This document shows positions 1 through 5,839 of a DNA stretch of 5,890 bases, piece by piece. The stretch lies in the NCBI GenBank assembly GCA_029253325.1, contig JAQWZS010000012.1:1-5890 (forward strand), read 5' to 3'. Under the pieces are notes generated by a model. The model did no database searches and was not told the origin of the DNA. It saw nothing but the letters and a program-made list of their open reading frames with translations. The position numbers were made by a program, and so were the translations under genes. This DNA comes from Bacteroidia bacterium. Lineage in GTDB: Bacteria > Bacteroidota > Bacteroidia > NS11-12g > UBA9320. Position 1 is the first letter of the stretch. Each line of letters begins with the position of its first letter.

Positions 1-138
1 GACAAACCTGATAATAATAAGGACTTATATGGAATTCGTTACGCAAGTTTTGTAGTACCTTTAGTAAAAGCGGTACAAGAACAACAAGCTTTAATTGAGA
101 AATTGCTAAAACGTATTGAGGCTTTAGAGAAGGAGTAA
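1..138 (+). CDS. C-terminal end of an S74-type tail-fibre/intramolecular chaperone domain protein (5' partial)
   Basis: The frame is open from the first base and ends at TAA 136-138, giving 45 visible residues. They include GIRYASFVVPLVKAVQEQQ followed by a heptad-like, Lys/Glu/Leu-rich helix ending in IEALEKE. This pattern (Y-G-[IV]-x-Y, a hydrophobic PLVKAVQEQQ helix, then a short coiled coil) is what I know from the C-terminus of peptidase S74 / endosialidase-chaperone domains. These occur at the end of phage tail fibres and of many large Bacteroidota surface proteins. In that family the domain helps a trimeric fibre to fold and may cut itself off. The catalytic part and the rest of the protein lie upstream of the window, so the type of fibre or adhesin cannot be told. 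No gene for a phage structural protein follows, so a cell-surface protein is as likely as a prophage remnant. Confidence 0.75.
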   Translation, partial: DKPDNNKDLYGIRYASFVVPLVKAVQEQQALIEKLLKRIEALEKE

Positions 139-415
139 CATTGGTTTTTTATTTGGTTAATTGCTTGTTTAAAGCGGCCTTCAAACCAACCAAAAATTAA
201 ATTATCATGCAACTCAAAATAATTTTTAAGATTCAAGCTGCTATTTTTTAATCAATGCACTGGGGCAATTATTTGTTACTGAGATGTTTCTTGAGATGGC
301 AGAAATGGAGATAACTCCCAGTTTAATGGCTCTTGGCTAATTTATGGAATCAACATTTGTTTTTCTAGCACTCGTTTTATGAAAAACCTTTGAGTTGTAG
401 GGGTCGACAATAAAG

Positions 416-565
416 ATGTTTGGATCAATATGGGCAATAGGTTCATTAATTTGGGCTGCTACCATTGCTTACCATATTTATCTAGGATTAGCTGGCGGTG
501 CAACTACTTATATTAATATGGCAATATTTGTGGTATTTTGCAGTATTGTATTACACGACAAGTAA
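416..565 (+). CDS. Possible small membrane protein (49 aa), unrecognised
   Basis: An ATG at 416 opens a 49-codon frame ending in TAA 563-565. The product begins MFGSIWAIGSLIWAATIAYH and can form two short hydrophobic helices (about residues 4-20 and 31-45). A Gly/Ala-rich turn (YLGLAGGATTY) lies between them, and the tail is polar (HDK). Usable codons and a membrane-like pattern make it more protein-like than the surrounding DNA. There is no visible Shine-Dalgarno sequence, which is normal in Bacteroidota. I do not recognise the family. It precedes amt by about 230 bp on the same strand and could be a separate small gene or the surviving end of a decayed one, because the same frame upstream is broken by several stops. 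No function is proposed. Confidence 0.35.
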   Translation: MFGSIWAIGSLIWAATIAYHIYLGLAGGATTYINMAIFVVFCSIVLHDK

Positions 566-722
566 AAAGTAAACTCCAACTAAAAAAAATATTGATGGCT
601 AAACATGAGGTTCTTTTGTAAAAAATACATGAAAAGTCTTAGGCATCATGAATAATATCTCCAAGAAGCATTAAAGAGAATTGAAAAAGCATTTAAACAT
701 AAAAAAATAGATTTTAACCTCT

Positions 723-754
723 TTTGCCTCTTTTAGCTATAAAAATTATTTTTC
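723..754 (+). promoter_or_regulatory. Candidate Bacteroidota-type promoter for amt
   Basis: TTTG at 723-726 is followed after 20 bases by TATTTTTC at 747-754. This matches the Bacteroidota vegetative promoter pattern (TTTG, about 19-21 bases, TAnnTTTG) except for the last base of the -7 box. The -7 box ends 42 bases before the amt ATG. The region is very T-rich, so a chance match is possible. I saw no convincing sigma-54 box. Confidence 0.35.
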
Positions 755-796
755 TCTTTTTTAATTAAGCCAAATTCTTTTTTTTTACCCTTATAA

Positions 797-2074
797 ATGG
801 GAAAAAAATTAAATTTTATTGTTTTATCAATTTTAGTCTTGATTTGCACTTTTGTGGCAAACAATTACGAAGAGTTATCATCTGCAATCGATTCAGGTGA
901 TACAGCTTGGATGTTGGTATCAAGTGCTTTTGTTTTGCTTATGACGCCAGGCTTATCCTTCTTTTATGGGGGCATGATCAACAAGAAAAATGTAATTTCT
1001 ACCATGTTGCAGAGCTTCATTGCTTTGGGTGTAATTAGTGTATTATGGGTTGTAGTCGGTTTTAGTTTGTCCTTTGGAGAGAGTATAGGCGGTATTATAG
1101 GTAACCCAATGACCTATTTTGCTTTTAAGGATGTGGGTTCTAATCCCAATCCTGATTTTGCTCCTACAATACCTTTTTTACTTTTTGCTCTTTTCCAACT
1201 CAAGTTTGCCATTATAACTCCAGCTTTGATTACGGGCAGTTTTGCTGGTCGAGTGAGGTTTAGGAGCTACATTTTTTTTATGGTTCTCTTTAGCATTTTC
1301 ATTTACAGTCCTTTAGCACATATGACTTGGCACCCAGATGGTTTATTTAGAAACTGGGGGGTATTAGATTTTGCAGGAGGTACAGTTGTTCATATGTCTG
1401 CAGGATTTGCAGCATTAGCGGGTGCAGTTTTTTTAGGCAAGAGAAAGGTTCTTATTGAGCATTCTATTAATGTACCTTATGTTATTTTAGGAACGGGTTT
1501 ATTATGGTTTGGTTGGTTTGGATTTAATGCAGGATCAGCTTTAGGAGCCAATGCTGATGCAGTAATTGCTTTTGCAAATACCAACATTGCATCTGCTACG
1601 GCAATGATAACCTGGGTTTTTTATGAACGAATGCTTGGTCGAAAAATGTCTGCTTTAGGGGCTTGTATTGGTGCAGTTGTCGGATTAGTAGCGATTACAC
1701 CGGCGGCAGGTTTTGTAAATATTGGTCAATCAATGTTTATTGGATTCATAGCATCTATTATCTCAAACTGGGCAATCAATTTCAAAAATAGAACAGGTAT
1801 TGATGATACTTTAGATGTTTTCCCAAGTCACGGTGTAGGAGGTATTGTCGGGATGTTACTTACCGCAGTTTTTGCGTCAGAAGTTGGGCTGATTTATGGT
1901 GAGACAACGACTTTGTTTTATCACTTGTTAGCCCTGGCTATTACATCCGTTTATTGTTTTGGAGGTAGTTATGTACTCTATTTTATCGTAGATAAACTTT
2001 TGAGTATGCGAGTTAGAGAAGATCAAGAAGATAGAGGGTTGGATCAAAGTCAACACGGCGAAAAAATTGATTAA
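797..2074 (+). CDS. amt: Ammonium transporter, Amt/AmtB family
   Basis: This 425-residue integral membrane protein conducts ammonium/ammonia across the inner membrane as a homotrimer for nitrogen assimilation. A Lys-containing hydrophobic N-terminus (1 to about 21) looks like the cleaved signal peptide of Gram-negative Amt proteins. About eleven membrane helices follow. Hallmarks are DTAWML...LSFFYGGM (35-60), FQLKFAIIT (133-141), DFAGGTVVHMSAGFAALAGA (191-210), WFGFNAGSA (240-248) and DVFPSHGVGGIVG (340-352). By alignment from memory with E. coli AmtB, the Phe gate is F137/F243, the recruitment-site residues are W178 and S247, the conserved Asp is D191, and the pore twin histidines are H199/H345. 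The tail at 404-425 (MRVREDQEDRGLDQSQHGE) keeps the element that docks PII (GlnK). No PII gene lies beside it here. The ATG has no Shine-Dalgarno, and a strong terminator follows. Identity is secure; methylammonium or Rh-like roles are unlikely. Confidence 0.97.
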   Translation: MGKKLNFIVLSILVLICTFVANNYEELSSAIDSGDTAWMLVSSAFVLLMTPGLSFFYGGMINKKNVISTMLQSFIALGVISVLWVVVGFSLSFGESIGGIIGNPMTYFAFKDVGSNPNPDFAPTIPFLLFALFQLKFAIITPALITGSFAGRVRFRSYIFFMVLFSIFIYSPLAHMTWHPDGLFRNWGVLDFAGGTVVHMSAGFAALAGAVFLGKRKVLIEHSINVPYVILGTGLLWFGWFGFNAGSALGANADAVIAFANTNIASATAMITWVFYERMLGRKMSALGACIGAVVGLVAITPAAGFVNIGQSMFIGFIASIISNWAINFKNRTGIDDTLDVFPSHGVGGIVGMLLTAVFASEVGLIYGETTTLFYHLLALAITSVYCFGGSYVLYFIVDKLLSMRVREDQEDRGLDQSQHGEKID

Positions 2075-2102
2075 AAAAAGCCCACATGTATGTGGGCTTT
2101 TT
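2075..2102. terminator. Bidirectional intrinsic terminator between convergent genes
   Basis: A perfect 8-bp inverted repeat, GCCCACAT / ATGTGGGC (2080-2097, two central bases GT; realistically a 6-7 bp stem with a 4-6 base loop), is flanked by an A tract on the left and TTTTT on the right. Read rightward it is a GC-rich stem followed by U's immediately after the amt stop. Read leftward it has the same form and lies about 20 bases past the stop of the 2122-2529 gene. It can therefore end transcription from both sides. Confidence 0.9.
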
Positions 2103-2121
2103 CAATTGAATAAATTCTATT

Positions 2122-2529
2122 TTATACTGTTCCTTTCTTAGACCCATATAAGAGAAGCCCATAAGAAACTAGTCCCATAATAATTACGGGTAAAGGAGCC
2201 GCCAAACCATCATTTGTGATAAATGAGATTAAATCTGGTAAAGCACAAAATCCCCATACAACACTGTACAAGAATGATAATCTTCTTAAAGTTGCTTCGT
2301 CATCAAACGATCTAGATCCAATAAGTAAGAAGATTAATCCTGTAATAATAAGACCGACTACCATTGCAAAGTTTTCAAAAAACTTTACGGCATCTGCGGA
2401 GGGTGTATCTCCAAAAACATCGGCAAGTAACATAGCTTTGAAATCAGCGTTGAATAAGCTGAGAGGAAGTGGTAAAAGTTGTAAAAATGCGAGTACCGCT
2501 ACGATTGTAAAAATAGTTTTAATTTTCAT
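2122..2529 (-). CDS. Small four-helix integral membrane protein, function unknown
   Basis: The product has 135 residues and four predicted membrane segments, at about 5-26 (IFTIVAVLAFLQLLPLPLSL), 52-71 (ENFAMVVGLIITGLIFLLIG), 83-104 and 111-129, with a basic C-terminus (GSKKGTV). A soluble stretch between helices 1 and 2 carries FGDTPSADAVKFFENF, and RSFDDEATLRRLSFLYS sits between helices 2 and 3. The general layout (about 130 aa, four helices) resembles DUF4345-like or similar small membrane families, but I cannot assign one. The ATG at 2529 fits a lysine-containing N-terminus directly before helix 1. The gene follows the photolyase operon on the same strand after 87 bp but has its own candidate promoter in the gap, and it shares the convergent terminator with amt. 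It may be expressed independently. The opposite-strand frame over this gene looks like a shadow. Confidence 0.8.
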   Translation of the reverse strand: MKIKTIFTIVAVLAFLQLLPLPLSLFNADFKAMLLADVFGDTPSADAVKFFENFAMVVGLIITGLIFLLIGSRSFDDEATLRRLSFLYSVVWGFCALPDLISFITNDGLAAPLPVIIMGLVSYGLLLYGSKKGTV

Positions 2530-2560
2530 TTTAGTTTATAAATTAATTGATTTAAGAAAC

Positions 2561-2588
2561 CAAATATATATAAAACTTGGTATTTAAA
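2561..2588 (-). promoter_or_regulatory. Candidate promoter for the 2122-2529 gene
   Basis: Read on the minus strand, TATATTTG (2568 to 2561) is an exact TAnnTTTG -7 box, 31 bases before the start codon. The -33 element is weak: TTTA at 2588-2585 lies 16 bases upstream, where the consensus would be TTTG about 19-21 bases away. The spot lies in the 87-bp gap after the photolyase stop, where an independent promoter would be expected. I see no hairpin terminator for the upstream operon in this gap, so read-through into the small membrane gene is also possible. Confidence 0.45.
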
Positions 2589-2616
2589 GTTGTGAGCTGA
2601 TACTAATTGACATAAC

Positions 2617-4077
2617 TTATTCCAATGAAGACAAGTATGCTTCCGCTGTTTCTAGTTGTTCATCCATCTTTGGACCTTCCATTTTTCGAGCCAAGTTTAC
2701 CATCATGCTCATGCGTCTATTTTTGGCAAATTCTTCACTGTTTACATGGATAAATCGCCAATAAAGAGCGTTCCATATTTTACACCATTCCCCTTTTTTG
2801 TAATCACTCATTTTTAGAATATAATTACTCCCACTACAATAGGGTTTGGTGGTCATCAACCCTCCATCCGCATATTGGGTCATGCCATATACATTGGGAA
2901 CCATTACCCAATCGTAGGCATCTACATACATTTCCATAAACCAACGATAGACTTCGTCTGGGTCAAACTCGCAAAGCATCATAAAGTTTCCAATTACCAT
3001 CAATCGTTCAATGTGGTGAGAATAACCTGTTTTTAATAGTTTTTTAATGGTTTGATCGATAGGAACTATTCCTGTATTTCCAGTCCAAAAACTTTCAGGA
3101 ATCTTTCGAGAATATCCGAAGTGGTTAGTGGTTCGCTGTTTGACCCCATCAAGTGTATATATGCCTCTGATAAATTCTCGCCAACCCAAAATTTGACGGA
3201 TAAACCCTTCCAGACTGTTTAGTGGGATGTTTTGTATTGAATGTGCTTTGAGGACTTCATTAATAATTTGTTTTGGACTTAGAAGACCTACATTCAACAT
3301 AGGAGTAAGTACAGAATGCCACAACCACCGCTCTTCTTCGACAATGGCATCTTCATAATCTCCAAACATGATAAATCGTTCTTGAATGAACTGATTTAAA
3401 TGTTTTTCAGCATCTTGATGGGTAATGGGGTAATAAAATTCATCAGTTTCACCATAGTTGTTCGAAAAATTACTGGCTACATATACTCTAGCCTCAGCTA
3501 CATATTTATTTTCTTTGGGATATTTATATTTTGGAATTGGAGTTCCCTTTGGTACTTTTTTTCGGTTTTCAGCATCAAAGCTCCATTTTCCACCTAGGGG
3601 TTTATTATCGTCATCCAATAAGATGTTATACTTTTTTCTGGATTCGGTATAAAAACTTGCCATCAAATATTTCTTCTGAGCTTTGAGCATTTCAGCAACC
3701 TCTTTTTGGGTGTTTATGAAATTAGGATTTTCATATTGTGTCGATTTGACATCGTATTTTTTGATATACCGTTTAATTCTTCTCTCTAAAAGATAATCAT
3801 CTGTAATAAAATAATGAATATGATTCCTTTGATTTTTTTCTAGAATCGATTCAAGACTTATTGAGTCTATGGATTGAATATATTTTAAGGAGGTTTTATC
3901 AGATATAAAATTAGCATAGTACTTCATGCTGGCCCTATGAAGAACTAATTTTTGTTTATGGAATTTATATTGATTAAAATATAAATTGTCTTCAATCAAG
4001 TAAACCTCTTCACATTCTTCAACTAGTGTGGAGTCTTTATATAATTGGTGCGGAAATAATAGGCCTATTTTTTTCAT
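2617..4077 (-). CDS. Photolyase/cryptochrome of the prokaryotic FeS-BCP ((6-4) photolyase-like) family, apparently lacking the Fe-S cluster
   Basis: This 486-residue cytosolic flavoprotein is expected to use blue light and FAD to repair UV photoproducts, most likely (6-4) lesions. Residues 1 to about 130 form the alpha/beta antenna-type (DPRP) domain, opening with GLLFPHQLYKD. The interdomain part has GGKWSFDAENRKKVPKGTP (162-180), and the helical FAD domain runs from about 220 to 460. Family motifs are RQILGWREFIRGIY (294-307), GYSHHIERLMVIGNFMML (351-368), VDAYDWVMVPNVYGM (385-399), YADGGLMTTKPYCSGSNYI (402-420) and NALYWRF (436-442). From remembered Agrobacterium PhrB numbering (offset 11), H354/H355 match its active-site His pair, and W331 and W379 match electron-transfer W342/W390. 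Its Tyr391 is F380 here. The cluster cysteine positions carry P339 and K427, and the CxxC...C insert is replaced by a short KKGEWCKIW. Its ATG overlaps the DUF429 stop (ATGA). It is the last gene of the operon. Substrate is inferred from the family. Confidence 0.92.
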   Translation of the reverse strand: MKKIGLLFPHQLYKDSTLVEECEEVYLIEDNLYFNQYKFHKQKLVLHRASMKYYANFISDKTSLKYIQSIDSISLESILEKNQRNHIHYFITDDYLLERRIKRYIKKYDVKSTQYENPNFINTQKEVAEMLKAQKKYLMASFYTESRKKYNILLDDDNKPLGGKWSFDAENRKKVPKGTPIPKYKYPKENKYVAEARVYVASNFSNNYGETDEFYYPITHQDAEKHLNQFIQERFIMFGDYEDAIVEEERWLWHSVLTPMLNVGLLSPKQIINEVLKAHSIQNIPLNSLEGFIRQILGWREFIRGIYTLDGVKQRTTNHFGYSRKIPESFWTGNTGIVPIDQTIKKLLKTGYSHHIERLMVIGNFMMLCEFDPDEVYRWFMEMYVDAYDWVMVPNVYGMTQYADGGLMTTKPYCSGSNYILKMSDYKKGEWCKIWNALYWRFIHVNSEEFAKNRRMSMMVNLARKMEGPKMDEQLETAEAYLSSLE

Positions 4078-4634
4078 ATTATGATTATCCCTTCGTTAGT
4101 TTCCCCAATGCTTAAGTGTTTATTTTTTTGATGCCTTAGACCTGATGTTAAAGCCATAAGTGCATCCATTTGATGCCAATTATCTGGAGTATTTGCTAAT
4201 GGTAGGGGTATTTTTTTAAGTAAATCAGAAAGGAATTTGTCAATATCTTTTTTGTAGTGATTGCTTTGGATTATTTTGGATTGAAAATAAGCAGGGTAGA
4301 CTTCAAAAAAATGAGTGCCTTCAAATTGGCTTTTCAAACTCATTGCTCGAGCGGTTAACCCACCTAAAAACATGGGCGACATAGCTCGTGTTTCAATATC
4401 TGCTGAACGGTAATGGAAATTCTGACCATTCCCATAGTATGCTTTAGGTAAACTCAATGGAGCATCAATGTATACTATTTCGGGTTTGATTTCTTTAATA
4501 GTTGCTTTTAGCCATGAGTCCGTATTTTGTTTTTTTGCAACTTGATCGAATTCAATTTTTTCATCAATAATATATGCAATTACAGTGTTGCCACTCATCT
4601 GAGCTCCGAAATCTATACCTACTATTTTAGCCAT
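4074..4634 (-). CDS. DUF429 family protein, predicted RNase H-like fold nuclease
   Basis: The 186-residue product matches the DUF429 pattern: GIDFGAQ near the N-terminus (6-12), IDAPLSLP (56-63), YRSADIETRAMSPMFLGGLT (75-94), EVYPAY (111-116), NWHQMDALMALTSGL (152-166) and a C-terminal GETNEGIII. The family is predicted to have an RNase H/integrase-like fold with acidic residues binding metal ions. Candidates here are D8, D57, E111 and D157. No biochemical role is established as far as I know. The start ATG lies inside the last codons of the DASH gene (13-bp overlap, ATGGCTAAAATAG), and the stop overlaps the next photolyase start by 4 bp. Stoichiometric, coupled expression with both photolyases is therefore likely. 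This suggests a job linked to DNA photodamage, nucleotide or cofactor handling, but that is inference from position only. The protein is full length for the family. Confidence 0.85.
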   Translation of the reverse strand: MAKIVGIDFGAQMSGNTVIAYIIDEKIEFDQVAKKQNTDSWLKATIKEIKPEIVYIDAPLSLPKAYYGNGQNFHYRSADIETRAMSPMFLGGLTARAMSLKSQFEGTHFFEVYPAYFQSKIIQSNHYKKDIDKFLSDLLKKIPLPLANTPDNWHQMDALMALTSGLRHQKNKHLSIGETNEGIIII

Positions 4635-5839
4635 TTCTTTCTGTAACTTTCTAATGGGTCGTATCGTTCAGCCTGACTTTGAGTATTGAATTTCCTAAAA
4701 GGCCGTGGGTCATTTCCAACACCAGCAATGTACATCCAGTTGCCCCAATTGCTAGCGGGATCGTAATCAATTAGTTGACTTTCCATCCATGCAGCTCCCC
4801 ATCGCCAGTTGATGTTTAAATCATGAATTAGATAACTAGCTACATTTTGTCTTCCTCGATTACTCATCCAACCCGTTATTTTAAGTTCTGTCATGTTTGC
4901 ATCGACAAGGTCGTCTCCAGTTCCTCCATTAGCCCAAGTCCAAAACAAATTCTTATTATTTCTATATGTGATGGCTTTGCCATTTATACCACTTTTTTTA
5001 AAAAAGAGTGAACCATGCTTCCGAAGTTGAAATTGAAAAAAGTCTCTCCAAAGCAATTCAAAAATTAGCCAGTATGTAGATGAGTTGGATCCAAATTGTT
5101 TTTCGTAATCCTTTATAAAGTAGTAGATGGTACGTGCAGAAATATTTCCGTTAGCAAGCCATGGGCTAAATCTACTACTAAAGTCTGTGCCCAACATTCC
5201 ATTTCTAGTTTCTTTATACTTAGAAAGGAATTGTTTTTCGTAGAAATAGTATTTCAAGCGGTTTATTGCTGATTTTTCACCACCTCTAGTATGGTAAGGT
5301 TTGGATTCGAGGGGAATTTCTGGCAGAGTGATTGGTTTTTGAAATGAACCATATTTCTCAATTTTCTTTCGAAACGATGTGAAAACTTCTGGAGTCTTTT
5401 CTAATTGAAAAGGCAAATCTGAAGCATCGGTTAATGTGAAATTATCAAAAGATATATGTTCTTTAAATTCAGTTAAAATGGTGAGTTCTAGTTTTAATTC
5501 TTCAGTACCATGCAGTTTTTGATAGGTCAAAATTTCATCATCAAGTATTTCTAAATCATGAATATTATTGATGTCTTTGATGACAGTTAGTTTTATTCCT
5601 AACCTTAGCAGATTATTCTTTAATTCTTGAATTGACTCATCCAAGAAAGACTTCCTTTTATCATCAATTAATGGGAAACCCAGCGGATGGATCTGGTCGT
5701 ATTTTTCATCCATTACGAAGAAACAACGAATTGATTTGCAGATTTGATGGTTGGATATTACTTCATGGTCAGTTGTCCGTTGATCATTCCTGAACCAATG
5801 AATTACTTTTCTGTTTTTTATTTTTTCGGCAACGTTCAC
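4622..5839 (-). CDS. Cryptochrome-DASH family photolyase
   Basis: This 405-residue FAD/folate-type flavoprotein belongs to the DASH cryptochromes, which repair cyclobutane dimers (preferentially in single-stranded DNA) and may sense blue light. The antenna domain opens with HWFRNDQRTTDH (14-25; usual form WFRNDLRxxDN) and ends near PEVFTSFRKKIEK (150-162). DASH-specific motifs follow: GGEKSAINRLKYYF (186-199), YKETRNGMLGTDFSSRFSPW (208-227), STYWLIFELLWRDFF (254-268), TGWMSNRGRQNVASYLIHDL (322-341), INWRWGAAWMESQLIDYD (343-360) and SNWGNWMYIAGVGNDPR (363-379). By alignment with E. coli photolyase, W368 and W345 match triad W382 and W359, and N364 matches the flavin-proximal N378. The start is GTG at 5839: the frame is closed by TAA at 5851-5849, and no ATG occurs before the essential WFRN. 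It begins inside the DUF2256 gene (56-bp overlap). The C-terminus stops at KKWLK, a little shorter than usual (about 425-440). Confidence 0.95.
   Translation of the reverse strand: MNVAEKIKNRKVIHWFRNDQRTTDHEVISNHQICKSIRCFFVMDEKYDQIHPLGFPLIDDKRKSFLDESIQELKNNLLRLGIKLTVIKDINNIHDLEILDDEILTYQKLHGTEELKLELTILTEFKEHISFDNFTLTDASDLPFQLEKTPEVFTSFRKKIEKYGSFQKPITLPEIPLESKPYHTRGGEKSAINRLKYYFYEKQFLSKYKETRNGMLGTDFSSRFSPWLANGNISARTIYYFIKDYEKQFGSNSSTYWLIFELLWRDFFQFQLRKHGSLFFKKSGINGKAITYRNNKNLFWTWANGGTGDDLVDANMTELKITGWMSNRGRQNVASYLIHDLNINWRWGAAWMESQLIDYDPASNWGNWMYIAGVGNDPRPFRKFNTQSQAERYDPLESYRKKWLK

Larger units (their letters stand above)
139..796. other. 658-bp gene-poor interval with one small ORF and coding-like fragments
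   Basis: No long ORF fills this AT-rich stretch. It holds an imperfect hairpin at 167-186 (GTTTAAAG-CGGC-CTTCAAAC, one A.C mismatch) just after the S74 gene. An open frame at 230-340 (+) reads like protein (LFVTEMFLEMAEMEITPSL) but its first ATG is at 283. The 49-codon ORF at 416-565 lies in the same frame, with stops at 338-340, 380-382 and 398-400 between the two. A short helix-like frame at about 653-730 (LQEALKRIEKAFKHKKIDF) has no start codon. The last 75 bases carry the candidate amt promoter. I see no tRNA, CRISPR, insertion-sequence ends or riboswitch. The interval may contain a decayed gene, but the fragments are too short to identify. Confidence 0.5.

Noticed and set aside
1..138. 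Prophage edge suggested by the tail-fibre-like S74 end.
   Set aside because: No other phage gene, integrase or attachment-site repeat is visible. S74 ends are also common on Bacteroidota surface proteins.
152..194. Imperfect hairpin after the S74 gene (167-186, with an outer TTTGGTT/AACCAAA pairing), considered as a terminator.
   Set aside because: The stem has a mismatch and a weak AT pairing, and no T run follows on the plus strand (CCAAAAATTAAA), so it is not called as an intrinsic terminator.
39..236. A 65-codon open frame on the minus strand across the S74 tail and the following gap.
   Set aside because: It runs antisense to the convincing S74 C-terminus, has a Cys/Ser/Phe-rich composition typical of a shadow frame, and shows no family motif.
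629..733. Possible small coding frame with MKSLRHHE and LQEALKRIEKAFKHKKIDF.
   Set aside because: An in-frame TAA splits it after eight codons, and the longer part has no start codon.
2216..2587. A 123-codon plus-strand frame opposite the small membrane protein.
   Set aside because: It is rich in Asn/Ser/Lys without domain features. The minus-strand frame gives four clean membrane helices and has a promoter and terminator.
2779..2784. Cys432 (WCKIW) of the second photolyase as a remaining Fe-S ligand.
   Set aside because: Counting back from the conserved NALYW it is one residue out of register, the CxxC pair is gone, and the upstream ligand position is Pro339. A single Cys could not hold the cluster.
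3400..3652. Two plus-strand frames of about 65 codons inside the second photolyase.
   Set aside because: Both are antisense to a strongly conserved photolyase coding sequence and have Phe/Ser/Tyr-rich shadow composition.
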